64,000 nucleotides of DNA from Aquipseudomonas alcaligenes MRY13-0052 (GTDB taxonomy: Bacteria; Pseudomonadota; Gammaproteobacteria; Pseudomonadales; Pseudomonadaceae), in contig BATO01000015.1 in NCBI GenBank assembly GCA_000474255.1, positions 1 to 64,000 on the forward strand, given 5' to 3'. The notes under the pieces are model-generated. The model was not told the DNA's origin. It searched no databases and saw only the letters and a program-made list of their open reading frames with translations. The position numbers and the translations under genes were made by a program. The stretch's first letter is position 1; every line of letters starts with the position of its first letter. This document shows, in pieces, positions 18,006 through 26,865 of the stretch.

Positions 18006-18026
18006 CCCGGGCTGAAGTCCGGGCTA
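18006..18026. repeat. CCCGGGCTGAAGTCCGGGCTAC palindromic repeat
   Basis: An inverted copy of the GTAGCCCGGACTTCAGTCCGGG element also seen at 13858-13878 and 32443-32493. It lies between the divergent sigma and AAA ATPase genes. It is a REP-like dispersed palindrome. Confidence 0.65.
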
Positions 18027-18103
18027 CGGCATGGGCAGGGCACGACGCATACTGTCGCACAGCTCCTCGACCATGGCTCCGCCAAGCAGTCAAAGGAGTC
18101 ACC

Positions 18104-20233
18104 ATGCGCAACCCGAAAGCCCGCGCCGCGGGCCCGCACTCCGACGAAGTCAGCCCGCTCACCCTGCAATGGATCTTCACCCTGATCCAGGACTTGGGCG
18201 GCCATCGCCAGCTCATCAACGAGCGCGGCTTCAGCGACGACGCCCTCGCTCGTGAGCTGGGCCTGGCAGACCTGGAAGACGACTGCACCCCCTCGTGGGA
18301 CGAAGACGCATTCCCGCGCAACGCCAGGCAACCCGGCTCCCGCCAGCCCGCGCTGAACCGCCTGAAGGTGGAGCGCCGCCTGTTCCTGCGCGCCTTCCCG
18401 CAGCCCGGCTACCCGGACAACCTGCAGGAAAACCTCGACAAGCTGGCACAACTGATCGGCCTGGACGAAACCGATTGCGCCCTGCTCGGTTTCTGCGTGC
18501 TGATGCACAGCGACGCGCTGCTGGAAGAAGCCACTGACCAGCTCGGCCAGGTGGGCTTCAACCGCACCCTGCGCGTACTCGCCACCCTGCTCGGCCACCC
18601 CGTGGAGGCTATCCGCAAGAGCCTTTCCGGCGACGGGGCGCTGATCCGCAGCGGGCTGGTGGAGGTCAATATGAAACGCACCTACCGCTCCGGCCTGGTC
18701 GATCGCCTGAGCATCGGCAACCGTGACCTGCTGCAGGACCTGCGCTTCCACAGCGGCTCGCCCGTGAGCCTGTTCCAGAGTGCCTTTCGCCGGGCGCCCC
18801 ACAGCGAACTCCGTGCCGAGGACTACCGTCACCTGGTACTGCCCCTGAGCATCGCCCGCCCTTACCTCAAGCAGGCGCTGAAGCAGCGCACGCGCGGCGT
18901 CAACCTGCTGATCTACGGCCCGCCGGGCACCGGTAAAAGCCAGCTGACCCGCCTCCTCGCCCAGGAGCTGGACGCCGGGCTCTACGAGATCGCCTGCACC
19001 GACCGCGACGGCGACCCCATCGACAGCAGCGGCCGGCTCTGCGCCATGCGCACCGCCATGGGCATCCTCAACCAGGAAGACACGCTGCTGGTGCTCGACG
19101 AGATCGAAGACCTGTTCAGCGAACCCGGCCCCCACGCCTACGACCAGGTCAAGCGCAAGGGCTGGATCAACCGCATGCTGGAAGAAAACCCGCTGCCGTG
19201 CTTCTGGCTGACCAACGATATCGGCACCCTGGACAACGCCTACATCCGCCGCTTCGACCTGCTGCTGGAACTGGACAATCCACCCAAGGCGGAGCGTGAA
19301 CGCATCATCCGCCAGGGCAACCCGCACATCGACGACGCCCTGGTGCAACGCATGGCCGGCCACGAGCAGCTCACGCCAGCAGTGATCACCCGTGCGCTGC
19401 GGGTGGCCAAGGGCCTGTGCGACGCACCCGAGGCACCGGCGCTGGACCAGGCGGTGGAATACCTGGTGGACGCCACCCTGCAGGCCCAGGGCTTCGACAA
19501 GCTCGCCCGCGCCCAGGAGCAACACCTGCCGGCCTTCTACTGCCCCGAGCAATGCAACACCGATATCCCCCTGGCCGGGCTGCTCGAAGGCCTGCAGCTC
19601 AACCAGGACGCGCGGCTGTGCTTCTACGGGCCACCGGGCACCGGCAAGACCGCCTTCGGCCACTGGCTGGCGCGGGAAATGGGCCGGCCACTGCTGGTCA
19701 AACGCGTCTCGGACCTGGTCTCGCCCTACATCGGCATGACCGAAAAGAACCTCGCCCGCGCCTTCCAGCAGGCCCGGGACGACGACGCCGTGCTGCTGCT
19801 CGACGAGGTCGACAGCTTCCTCCAGGAGCGCCGCCACGCACGGCATTCCTGGGAGATCACCGCGGTCAACGAAATGCTCATGCAGATGGACAGCCACCGC
19901 GGCCTGCTGATCGCCTCCACCAACCTGATGGACGATCTCGACCAGGCCGCCCTGCGCCGTTTCGACCTGAAGATCGGCTTCGGCTACCTGCGTCCGGAGC
20001 AGGCCGGCCAGTTGCTGCGCCAGCACCTGCAACAGATGGGCTTCGACGACCCCAGCGCCGCGCTGGAGCCCAAGGTGGGCCAGCTCGGGCGCCTCACCCC
20101 GGGGGATTTCGCCACACTCGCTCGCCGTGCACGCTTCCGCCCCTTCGCCAACGCCGAGGCCCTGTACCAGGGGTTGCAAGCGGAGCTCGCGCTCAAGGAA
20201 GCGCCGCCGCGCCCCATCGGTTTCGTGCACTGA
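18104..20233 (+). CDS. Tandem AAA+ ATPase
   Basis: 709 residues with an N-terminal region of ~255 residues without recognised motifs, then two AAA+ modules. Module 1 has Walker A GPPGTGKS (~residue 272) and Walker B LLVLDEIEDLF. Module 2 has Walker A GPPGTGKT (~residue 508) and Walker B LLLDEVDSF, with the hexamer-type pore and arginine-finger region ALRRFDLKIGF. It resembles Cdc48/Vps4-class remodelling ATPases in layout, but has no protease domain. AAAGGAG precedes the ATG. It is followed on the same strand by a WYL regulator and a caspase-like protein, with gaps of 103 and 74 bases, suggesting a functional unit. Its substrate is unknown. Confidence 0.85.
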   Translation: MRNPKARAAGPHSDEVSPLTLQWIFTLIQDLGGHRQLINERGFSDDALARELGLADLEDDCTPSWDEDAFPRNARQPGSRQPALNRLKVERRLFLRAFPQPGYPDNLQENLDKLAQLIGLDETDCALLGFCVLMHSDALLEEATDQLGQVGFNRTLRVLATLLGHPVEAIRKSLSGDGALIRSGLVEVNMKRTYRSGLVDRLSIGNRDLLQDLRFHSGSPVSLFQSAFRRAPHSELRAEDYRHLVLPLSIARPYLKQALKQRTRGVNLLIYGPPGTGKSQLTRLLAQELDAGLYEIACTDRDGDPIDSSGRLCAMRTAMGILNQEDTLLVLDEIEDLFSEPGPHAYDQVKRKGWINRMLEENPLPCFWLTNDIGTLDNAYIRRFDLLLELDNPPKAERERIIRQGNPHIDDALVQRMAGHEQLTPAVITRALRVAKGLCDAPEAPALDQAVEYLVDATLQAQGFDKLARAQEQHLPAFYCPEQCNTDIPLAGLLEGLQLNQDARLCFYGPPGTGKTAFGHWLAREMGRPLLVKRVSDLVSPYIGMTEKNLARAFQQARDDDAVLLLDEVDSFLQERRHARHSWEITAVNEMLMQMDSHRGLLIASTNLMDDLDQAALRRFDLKIGFGYLRPEQAGQLLRQHLQQMGFDDPSAALEPKVGQLGRLTPGDFATLARRARFRPFANAEALYQGLQAELALKEAPPRPIGFVH

Positions 20234-20336
20234 AGCTGCGGGCGGCAACGGCCGCCCCGTCACCAATGGCCAGTTGCCATGCCCGCGCCACAGCCGCCAT
20301 GCTAGGCGCCTTTCCCGCTCGCCAAGGACGTCGACT

Positions 20337-21347
20337 TTGCCCGCCACCTCCACGCGCCGAACCCTCAGCCGCCAGTGGGAGCTGCTCAAGCTGCTGCCCA
20401 ACCGCGCACCGGGCGCCACCGCCGCCGAACTGCATGCCCGCCTCGCCGATGCTGGCCACGCCACCTCCAAACGCACCGTCGAGCGGGACCTGAGCGAGCT
20501 GAGCCATATCTTCCCGCTGCAATGTAATGACAAGGGCACGCCCTACGGCTGGTACTGGACGCCGGGCCAATCCAGCGAGCTGCCCGGCATCACCTTGAGC
20601 GAAGCCCTCACCCTGCGCCTGGTGGAGGGCAGCATCCGCCCGCTGATCCCGGGCTTCATGCTCAAGAGCCTGGAGCCGCGCTTCAGCCAGGCCCGGCACA
20701 AACTCCAGGCCCTCAGCGAAGAAAGTGCCTCGGCGCGCTGGGTGAGCAAGGTCGCCAGCGTGCAGCCGAGCCTCAGCGTGATGCCGCCAGAAGTGGACCA
20801 GGACCACCTCGACGTGGTGCAGAAGGCGCTGATGGACGATGTGCAGATCGCCTGCCGCTACTACGCCGCCCACAAGGACCAGACCCACGAGCTGACCCTC
20901 AACCCGCTGGGCCTGGTGCAGCGCGGCCAGATCACCTACCTGGTGGGCAGCGCCGAACCCTTCGCGGATGTGCGGCTCTATGTGCTGCACCGCTTCGAGG
21001 CCGCGCAACTGCTCGACCAGCCGACCCGCAAGCCCACCGGTTTCGACCTACAGGGCTATATCGACAGCGGCGCCATGCAGTTCGGCATCCCCCGGCGCAT
21101 CCAGCTGCGCGCCTGGGTCACCGACGGCCTGGCGCGCCTACTCAACGAAACGCCGCTGTCCGAAGACATGCTGCTGGTGGATGAGGAAGACGGCGCCAGC
21201 CTGACGGCAACGGTCAACGACACCTGGGAGTTGAAATGGTGGGTGCTGTCGCACTCAGGCTCCATCCAGGTGCTGGAGCCGGCGGAGCTGCGCAGCGAAT
21301 TGCGCGCACGGCTGGAGTCTGCCCTGGCGCTGCACCAGGGGGAGTAA
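20337..21347 (+). CDS. WYL-domain transcriptional regulator
   Basis: 336 residues from a TTG start with AAGGA eight bases upstream. The N-terminal winged helix (residues ~5-65, TSKRTVERDLSELSHIFPL) is followed by a WYL domain (~140-230, IACRYYAAHKDQTHELTLNPLGLVQRGQITYLVG) and a WCX C-terminal extension. WYL regulators often bind ligands such as nucleic acid fragments or nucleotides and commonly regulate defence loci. It sits between the tandem AAA+ ATPase and a caspase-like gene, all on the plus strand, and could control either. Confidence 0.87.
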   Translation: MPATSTRRTLSRQWELLKLLPNRAPGATAAELHARLADAGHATSKRTVERDLSELSHIFPLQCNDKGTPYGWYWTPGQSSELPGITLSEALTLRLVEGSIRPLIPGFMLKSLEPRFSQARHKLQALSEESASARWVSKVASVQPSLSVMPPEVDQDHLDVVQKALMDDVQIACRYYAAHKDQTHELTLNPLGLVQRGQITYLVGSAEPFADVRLYVLHRFEAAQLLDQPTRKPTGFDLQGYIDSGAMQFGIPRRIQLRAWVTDGLARLLNETPLSEDMLLVDEEDGASLTATVNDTWELKWWVLSHSGSIQVLEPAELRSELRARLESALALHQGE

Positions 21348-21421
21348 CGGAGTAGCAACCGTATAACCATCAACTGCTGGTGACCGGAAAGAAGGGTTGC
21401 TCATTGGAGGGGAGCAAGAAC

Positions 21422-22162
21422 ATGAAAAGAAAAAGTGCAGTGCTGATTTTCGAGGGACCCTGGCGCATCTACGACAACGACGTGAACCGAAGTTCGGTGC
21501 TGCCTTTTTTCGAAGGCATGGCCAAGCAATTCGATAACGTGGAAATCATCCACTCCCGCTATTACGACCTTCATAGTTTCAGGGCCGCGTTCGCCGAACT
21601 GTCCAACCACACGTTCGGCAATGCCATCGTCTACGTTGCCGGCCATGGTGACGGCAAGCGCGTATCCGGTGCGAAGATCCTGGATATCCTCGTGGAGTGC
21701 AGCGTTGACTCGGAACGCGCAAACATTACGGGTGTAGTGCTGGGCTCCTGCTTTTCCGCAGGCACGCCTGATCAGCCGCAGAACGACACCATCAACTACA
21801 TGATCCAGGAATCCAGAATTGCCTGGATCGCAGCCTACAAGTGCGCGTCCTACTGGTTTCAGAGCACCCTGCTGGATCTCGCCATCATCAACACGATGCT
21901 AAGTGCTCGCGAAAAAGACTTCGGCCAACGAGAAAGCATCACCCGAATGCTGGCCAGGGCCATTTCTCCCTTCAGCCCCGGATTCGAGCTCGGAGATGAC
22001 AGCCTGAATGAGGACGAAGCCGACCCGGTCAGCCTGGGTGATGGTTTGGCATTCTTTTCTCAGCCAAGGGGCCAAGGGCACAAGGCCCGGGAAGTTACCG
22101 AGGAGGTTTGGCACAGCTGGAAGCAACGGCAACTTGATCCTGAAACCAGCGACCTGAGTTGA
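21422..22162 (+). CDS. Stand-alone caspase-like (C14/CHAT-type) protein
   Basis: 246 residues without signal peptide or membrane segment. The core shows strand-His (IVYVAGHGDGK, about residue 77) and strand-Cys (GVVLGSCFSAG, about residue 116) blocks, which is the His-Cys dyad arrangement of caspase-fold peptidases (metacaspases, CHAT). No other domain is fused, so partners must be separate proteins. GGGAG lies seven bases before the ATG at 21422; a GTG at 21380 would add 14 residues and is less likely. It follows the AAA+ and WYL genes on the same strand. Bacterial caspase-like proteins often serve as death effectors in defence, but that role here is inference. Confidence 0.62.
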   Translation: MKRKSAVLIFEGPWRIYDNDVNRSSVLPFFEGMAKQFDNVEIIHSRYYDLHSFRAAFAELSNHTFGNAIVYVAGHGDGKRVSGAKILDILVECSVDSERANITGVVLGSCFSAGTPDQPQNDTINYMIQESRIAWIAAYKCASYWFQSTLLDLAIINTMLSAREKDFGQRESITRMLARAISPFSPGFELGDDSLNEDEADPVSLGDGLAFFSQPRGQGHKAREVTEEVWHSWKQRQLDPETSDLS

Positions 22163-22205
22163 ACCCGGCTCTGTATGAGTCCCGCAGCTTGTCACTGGCC
22201 TCAGG

Positions 22206-22721
22206 TCAGTCGACTTCCCAGAACTTCATGCATACCTCGCCTTGCGCATCGTCTCTCAGCACCACGTGGTGATTGGGCTGCTCCGACCAGAACGGCACCT
22301 CGGCGAGCCAGTAATCCCAGGCTTCGTGGAGGTCGCGCTCGCTGTGGCTGCAATAAACCACCAGCTGCAGCTTGCGCACGGCCTCGCGGCGGGCGCTGGT
22401 GAGCTTGAGCCGATCACTGATCAGCTTGGCACGCCATTTGTCCTGGGTGAAAGCGTGCACCAGCGCCACCTCGATCAACCAGCGCTCGCCGTTGCTGCCC
22501 TCGATCAGCAGGTCCCCCAACTGCCCCGCCAGCTCTGGCGCAAAGGTCTGGCGATAGGCCGGCTTGGGGTGGCAGGTAAAGCCGCGAAAGGAAAAGGCGC
22601 TGAACAGCTCCCAGTTGAACCACTCCTCGAAGGAATAGCCGGTAGCGGCAAAACGGGTGATGGCACTTGCGCGCGGGCCGAAGTGTTCGGCCAGCACCGC
22701 GTGAAAATCGTCGAAGTTCAT
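22206..22721 (-). CDS. Conserved protein of unknown function
   Basis: 171 residues starting MNFDDFHAVL. GGAGG lies seven bases before the ATG at 22721, so the ATG two codons upstream (22727) is too close to it. The middle contains EEWFNWELFSAF and GDLLIEG...WLIEVALVH, which resembles the acidic arrangement of a PD-(D/E)XK fold but lacks the Lys. It is convergent with the caspase-like gene and has no recognised family. Confidence 0.65.
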   Translation of the reverse strand: MNFDDFHAVLAEHFGPRASAITRFAATGYSFEEWFNWELFSAFSFRGFTCHPKPAYRQTFAPELAGQLGDLLIEGSNGERWLIEVALVHAFTQDKWRAKLISDRLKLTSARREAVRKLQLVVYCSHSERDLHEAWDYWLAEVPFWSEQPNHHVVLRDDAQGEVCMKFWEVD

Positions 22722-22838
22722 ATCCATTCCTCCGGGTTGCCCTCCTGCCGGGCGCCCCCATGAAAAGCCGATTGCGAACCCAGCGCACCAGGGACTGCGC
22801 AGCTTCCAACGACAAGGGCGGGATGCACAATATCGCCG

Positions 22839-23048
22839 CTAACCGCCACTGCGCAGGAACTGCCCCAGCCGCGCCTTGAGCGCTTCGGTACGGGTGGCGA
22901 TGCGGCTCTCCAGCGAGTCGTCGGCGCACAGCGGGCAGCGGCTGAACCAATCGCGCCCGAGCACCAATGCATCGCTCTTGGGCAAGGTGGTGCGCTGCCA
23001 GGTACAGCGGGTGCAGATGAACGTGCGGGGTGGGGGTGGCAAGGGCAT
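22839..23048 (-). CDS. Small zinc-ribbon-like protein
   Basis: 69 residues with two Cys pairs, CTRC near residue 12 and CPLC near residue 38, spaced like a zinc ribbon, followed by a basic C-terminal helix (RTEALKARLGQFLRS). No Shine-Dalgarno of note precedes the ATG. The regular spacing of the Cys pairs is the main reason to accept it as a gene. Function unknown. Confidence 0.5.
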   Translation of the reverse strand: MPLPPPPRTFICTRCTWQRTTLPKSDALVLGRDWFSRCPLCADDSLESRIATRTEALKARLGQFLRSGG

Positions 23049-23152
23049 GGCGTCGCATCCTGTGGTCAGATGCCCTGCACGCTAGCGGGCAGCCGCGACA
23101 ACCTGCGTCGCGGCTGAAACCTGCCCAGCGCCCGGGTCGATCAGGGCGCTGG

Positions 23153-25615
23153 CTAGGCGTTGATCTGGCTGAGGATGCTCGGGTCCTTGATCTTCTTGTC
23201 GTTGGCCAGCAGCAGCGCCTTGCTGAGGATCAGCGACAGCAGCGCATCACCCTCGAAGGGCAGGTAGAGCCCGCTGGAGGCGGACTTGGCCTTCTTGTCC
23301 TGGACGATGCACAGGTACTGGTCGTTGGGCGCCATGAGGATGTTGCTGCTGCCGAGGTGGATGCGGTAGGTACGCAGGTCGCCCTTCACCACCAGGTAGC
23401 GCCCGTCGAGGTGGCAGCGCTTGGCGATGGGCAGGCGCGAGAGGATGTTATCCAGCAGATCGCGCCGCACCTGGGCACCGCCCTGGAGTTCGGCGTTGCT
23501 GGCCAGGGAGATGTAGCCACGGAAGGCGGGGTCGTCCACCAGGCCGAGTTCGGGGTCGTTGGCCACCGAGCAGACGCCGACGAACAGGTCCATGTCGCGC
23601 AGCACTTCGGAGAACACCAGCGGCGGGATATCGGCCAGGCGGGTTTCATCCCAAGCCTCGCCGTCCTTCACAAAACGGAATTCGCCGCTCTCCACATAGG
23701 CGAAGACACCGGTGTCGCCCTGGATGCTGGAGAACTCATCCTTCACATCCAGTTCGAACAGCACCGCCAGCCCCCAGTTCTTCAGCGTCTTGCAGGGGGT
23801 GTTGTGGCTGTCCCAACTGCCCTGCAGGGCATAGTCCCAGCCACGCTCGCGCAGCAACGCAGCGAGCTGGAACTGCCGCAGCAGGTGTCCGGCGAAGCGA
23901 CGGGACGTCGTCCCTGACTCGCGCTCGGCGTCGGTGAGCAGGTAGACCTCGCGGAACGCCTGACGGATCGGCTGCAGCACCTGCGCCTCCTGCAGCAGTT
24001 CGCGCCAGGCCAGCACTTCCGGCGCGGCCGCCTGGATGGGGTGCCAGAGAGATACGGTCGCGTCAGCGGGCAGCTCGCCCACGGCCGTGCCGTCGAGGCC
24101 TGTGAGTACGCCTTTCAGACCGATCACCGAACGCTGCTGTCCGTCGTGCTCGATGTTCCAGATCAAGCGGCGCCCCATCCAGCCGAGCAGCTCGGTGCTG
24201 TCGATGAAACGCGGGTACCAGTCGCCGAAGCGCCAGGTGCGCTGACGCAGGTAGGCCTGCTCGAAACGGGTGCGCTGGCCGAGCACGGCATCGGCGAACT
24301 CCTTGCAGCCCTTCTGCCACTCCTTGAAGGCTTCGGCGTTGTCACGCTTGGCTTCGGCCGGGGCGCTCTTGAGCACCTTGCCCTCGGCGTTGCTCCACTC
24401 GGTGGCCAGGCGCCCTTCCCCTTCCAGACGCAACAGCGCGGTGGCGCCGCCGAAGCTGAAGCGGGCCACACCCTCGGCGTCGAAGCCCATGTCCGGGACC
24501 GATGCCTCCTCCATATCGTCCGGGGTCAGGCCGGCACGCTCGGCGGCCTTGACCACCGACTTCTCGATCAGTGCCTTGCCCTGGCTGTAGCGAACCTTGG
24601 AGCGCAGGCGGGAGAGTTGCACCACGCCAGGCTTGTCGAGCAGACACAGCACCTGGATGCAGGCGTTGCCCACCAGTCGCGAGCGCGGCCCGTGCCATTG
24701 CACCTTGGTGTAGAAGGCCACGGCCATGTCGCCCAACCCCGGCGCCAGCACCTTGGGCTCACCCACGCCGGCCAGCCAGACCATCGCCTTGATGGCGCCT
24801 TCGTTGGCGTCCGAGGGGGCGAACTGGTAGTTGCAGATGACCGCGAACCAGCGCGCGAGCGTCTGGCTGAAAGCGTCCGCCGGCAACCCCGCAGCGAGCT
24901 TGGCAGCCGCCTTCAACCAGGCATTGCTGGGGGAGGAGCCGCTGCCGGTGAGGGCATGGTTCATCAGGCCCATCCAGGTTTCGCGCTCGGCCTCGGGCAG
25001 CGTGGCGAAGTCCGCATGCAGGTCATCGACCCAGCCGAAGCGCGACTCACCGAGCGGCAGCTGCAGCACCTGCACGCCGCCGAGCATCTTCTTCAGCTTG
25101 GCCTCGAGCACGCGGGGGTCGCGCCCGGCCTTCCAGAACGAGGCATTGCGTTCGAGGAAGCTGCCCATGGCCTCCTCATGGCCCACCAGCGCGCCTTGCT
25201 TGTGCAGCTTCTCCATCTGGCTGACGAGCCGGGTGATCGGGTAGTCCAACTCCTTGATGTACTCGTGCTCCACCAACACCTTCATCACCTCGATGGCGGT
25301 GGCGCCGTCCAGCACGTCATCACGCTTGAGCATCTCGCGCAGCACACGACCCAGGCCGCCAGTGCCCTCAGGGCCCTCGCCGTATAGGCAGGCGAGGTAG
25401 ACAAGACAGGCGCGCCAGTCCGTAGCTTCGGCATCGATCAGCGCGCGGATGGCAGGTGACTTGTCGAGCCCATACCAATATTCACCTTGGTGCTTGATGA
25501 GCTGCTCGACGGCGATTCGCAGCATCGTGCGCTGCCCATCACTGAGGATCACCAACGCCTGGAGGGGAGAATCGCCGCTCAAGGCCGTGGCGTGGGCGTG
25601 CAAAGGTGAAGACAT
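23153..25615 (-). CDS. DUF4132-domain protein (MolR/YehI-like)
   Basis: 820 residues, soluble. The segment RFIDSTELLGWMGRRLIWNIEHDG (about residues 475-500) and the downstream region are typical of DUF4132, and the C-terminal part with HLGSSNILMAPNDQYLCIV is the domain that follows it in MolR/YehI-type proteins. N-terminal ~400 residues are helical, HEAT-like in appearance. The biochemical role of the family is not established. It is probably co-transcribed with the small gene just upstream (34-base gap). Confidence 0.8.
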   Translation of the reverse strand: MSSPLHAHATALSGDSPLQALVILSDGQRTMLRIAVEQLIKHQGEYWYGLDKSPAIRALIDAEATDWRACLVYLACLYGEGPEGTGGLGRVLREMLKRDDVLDGATAIEVMKVLVEHEYIKELDYPITRLVSQMEKLHKQGALVGHEEAMGSFLERNASFWKAGRDPRVLEAKLKKMLGGVQVLQLPLGESRFGWVDDLHADFATLPEAERETWMGLMNHALTGSGSSPSNAWLKAAAKLAAGLPADAFSQTLARWFAVICNYQFAPSDANEGAIKAMVWLAGVGEPKVLAPGLGDMAVAFYTKVQWHGPRSRLVGNACIQVLCLLDKPGVVQLSRLRSKVRYSQGKALIEKSVVKAAERAGLTPDDMEEASVPDMGFDAEGVARFSFGGATALLRLEGEGRLATEWSNAEGKVLKSAPAEAKRDNAEAFKEWQKGCKEFADAVLGQRTRFEQAYLRQRTWRFGDWYPRFIDSTELLGWMGRRLIWNIEHDGQQRSVIGLKGVLTGLDGTAVGELPADATVSLWHPIQAAAPEVLAWRELLQEAQVLQPIRQAFREVYLLTDAERESGTTSRRFAGHLLRQFQLAALLRERGWDYALQGSWDSHNTPCKTLKNWGLAVLFELDVKDEFSSIQGDTGVFAYVESGEFRFVKDGEAWDETRLADIPPLVFSEVLRDMDLFVGVCSVANDPELGLVDDPAFRGYISLASNAELQGGAQVRRDLLDNILSRLPIAKRCHLDGRYLVVKGDLRTYRIHLGSSNILMAPNDQYLCIVQDKKAKSASSGLYLPFEGDALLSLILSKALLLANDKKIKDPSILSQINA

Positions 25616-25649
25616 GACGAATCCTTATGTCGTGTGAAAAGGGAAAGGC

Positions 25650-26045
25650 TCAGCCGCCCACCAGGGGCAACAGGCGCAGGAACTGGACGTTGGAAATGGA
25701 GGACAGGCGGAACGGCTCGTCGAGCTCATCCACCTGCTGCTCATCCACCAGCAGCAGGAAACCGTTTCTCTCGAAAGCGGCGATCGCCAGCTGGTAATGG
25801 CGCTCGGCGTCGATCACGCGTCGGGGCAGCTCGTCGTAACCGTTGAGCTTCGCCTCGTCGGCAGTGGGGGAGAAGAAGCGATAGCGCGGGCCGTTGGGCA
25901 TTGCCTGTTGCTGCTCGATCACCTGCAGCACGTAGCGCCGGATCAGCTCGCGGGCGGTCAACGTCTCCACCGGCAAGGTCAGCGTCAGGCTGTTGAGCAA
26001 GGAGCCCTGAAGCGTGCAGTCCTGCACCCGCACGGTGAAATCCAT
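25650..26045 (-). CDS. Small partner protein of DUF4132 gene
   Basis: 131 residues starting MDFTVRVQDCTLQG. GGAG lies eight bases before this ATG; an upstream in-frame GTG at 26054 is less well placed. The N-terminus reads as beta-rich, the middle contains ADEAKLNGYDELPRRVI and the C-terminus ends FLRLLPLVGG. No family recognised. It lies 34 bases before the DUF4132 gene on the same strand, implying a shared transcript and possibly a complex. Confidence 0.7.
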   Translation of the reverse strand: MDFTVRVQDCTLQGSLLNSLTLTLPVETLTARELIRRYVLQVIEQQQAMPNGPRYRFFSPTADEAKLNGYDELPRRVIDAERHYQLAIAAFERNGFLLLVDEQQVDELDEPFRLSSISNVQFLRLLPLVGG

Positions 26046-26436
26046 TTCCGTCACTCCATCGCTTGGAAAAGTGGATGTTTACACCGGGGCGGGAAGTGAT
26101 GTCGAGGTGCCATGAAGCGGGTTGGCGAGGCTGTGAGGTGGAGCACAGGTGGCGGGAAATCCGCACGGTCACGGCGGCCCCGCTGCCCGTAGGTTGGCGC
26201 CGAGTGCAGCGAGGCTCTGGGCTTACTTGATCGGTTACATGGTCGGTTACTTGATCGGTCACCTGGCCATGACCACCTTCTGCACCTCGCCTCCAAACCC
26301 AATGAGCGGCCCTCTCCGATCCTAAGACCCGCTTGATAGTGGCCAGTTAATAGCTACGCTCTGATTCGCCCCAGACTCTGGCGGCCGAGCCACTACCGAT
26401 TCGAATACGAGCACAGGGCAGAAGGGAATCTGAACC
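26046..26436. other. Gene-poor stretch with repeats
   Basis: About 390 bases without a supported gene. It contains a GTAGGTTGGCGCC-type repeat (26189-26217) and three imperfect tandem 12-mers (26227-26262). The rest shows no clear gene; promoters for the lipoprotein gene at 26437 are expected near its right end but were not resolved. Confidence 0.5.
26227..26262. repeat. Three tandem 12-base repeats
   Basis: TTGATCGGTTAC, ATGGTCGGTTAC and TTGATCGGTCAC lie in direct succession directly after a dispersed palindromic repeat. They have no coding context. Short tandem arrays like this may vary in copy number between strains. Confidence 0.6.
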
Positions 26437-26865
26437 ATGAAAGCAATGGAGGCCATGCTCCGCATCGCTGGCCGCACGCGCCTGTTCGCTGGCCTGTACG
26501 CCATTGCCCTGGGTTCCGGCTGCACCGTCATCCACGTTGTCGGCGAATCCGGCACCGTGGAGACGCACTACCTCCCGGGCATCGCCTACATCCGCATCGA
26601 CCCGGGCAAGAAACCTCTCTACGTCCACCAACGCTCGTACGGCATCGCCGCTTCGAACAAAGCCCTGTCCCTCGGCTTCGGTGACTTCGAACAAGTCACC
26701 GTCGAGCGCGAGGATGCCTCGGCATGCCTGCTCATCTCGATCAACAGCAATTCCAACAAGAACGACTTTTCCTTCCAGACCCAGGAGCCGGACCATGTAT
26801 GCAAAGCGCCAATCACTGAAATCCGCAACAGCATTGGGGAGCACATTGCTGGTCAGCCTGATTAG
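26437..26865 (+). CDS. Small lipoprotein of unknown function
   Basis: 142 residues. A hydrophobic N-terminal segment ends in a lipobox-like ALGSGC (Cys about residue 29), so export and lipid anchoring are likely. The rest is short and beta-rich, with YLPGIAYIRIDPGKKP and SNSNKNDFSF. Its last 71 bases overlap the start of the next lipoprotein gene in another frame. No family recognised. Confidence 0.7.
   Translation: MKAMEAMLRIAGRTRLFAGLYAIALGSGCTVIHVVGESGTVETHYLPGIAYIRIDPGKKPLYVHQRSYGIAASNKALSLGFGDFEQVTVEREDASACLLISINSNSNKNDFSFQTQEPDHVCKAPITEIRNSIGEHIAGQPD

Noticed and set aside
17936-20539. 867-codon minus-strand frame over the AAA+ ATPase
   Set aside because: Antisense to two intact Walker A/B modules; composition typical of a shadow frame.
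18104-25615. BREX or DISARM system around the AAA/WYL genes
   Set aside because: No PglZ, BrxC, methyltransferase or DrmA/B-type genes are present in this stretch.
26227-26262. CRISPR array
   Set aside because: Three adjacent 12-mers without spacers; no repeat-spacer array anywhere in the window and no cas genes.
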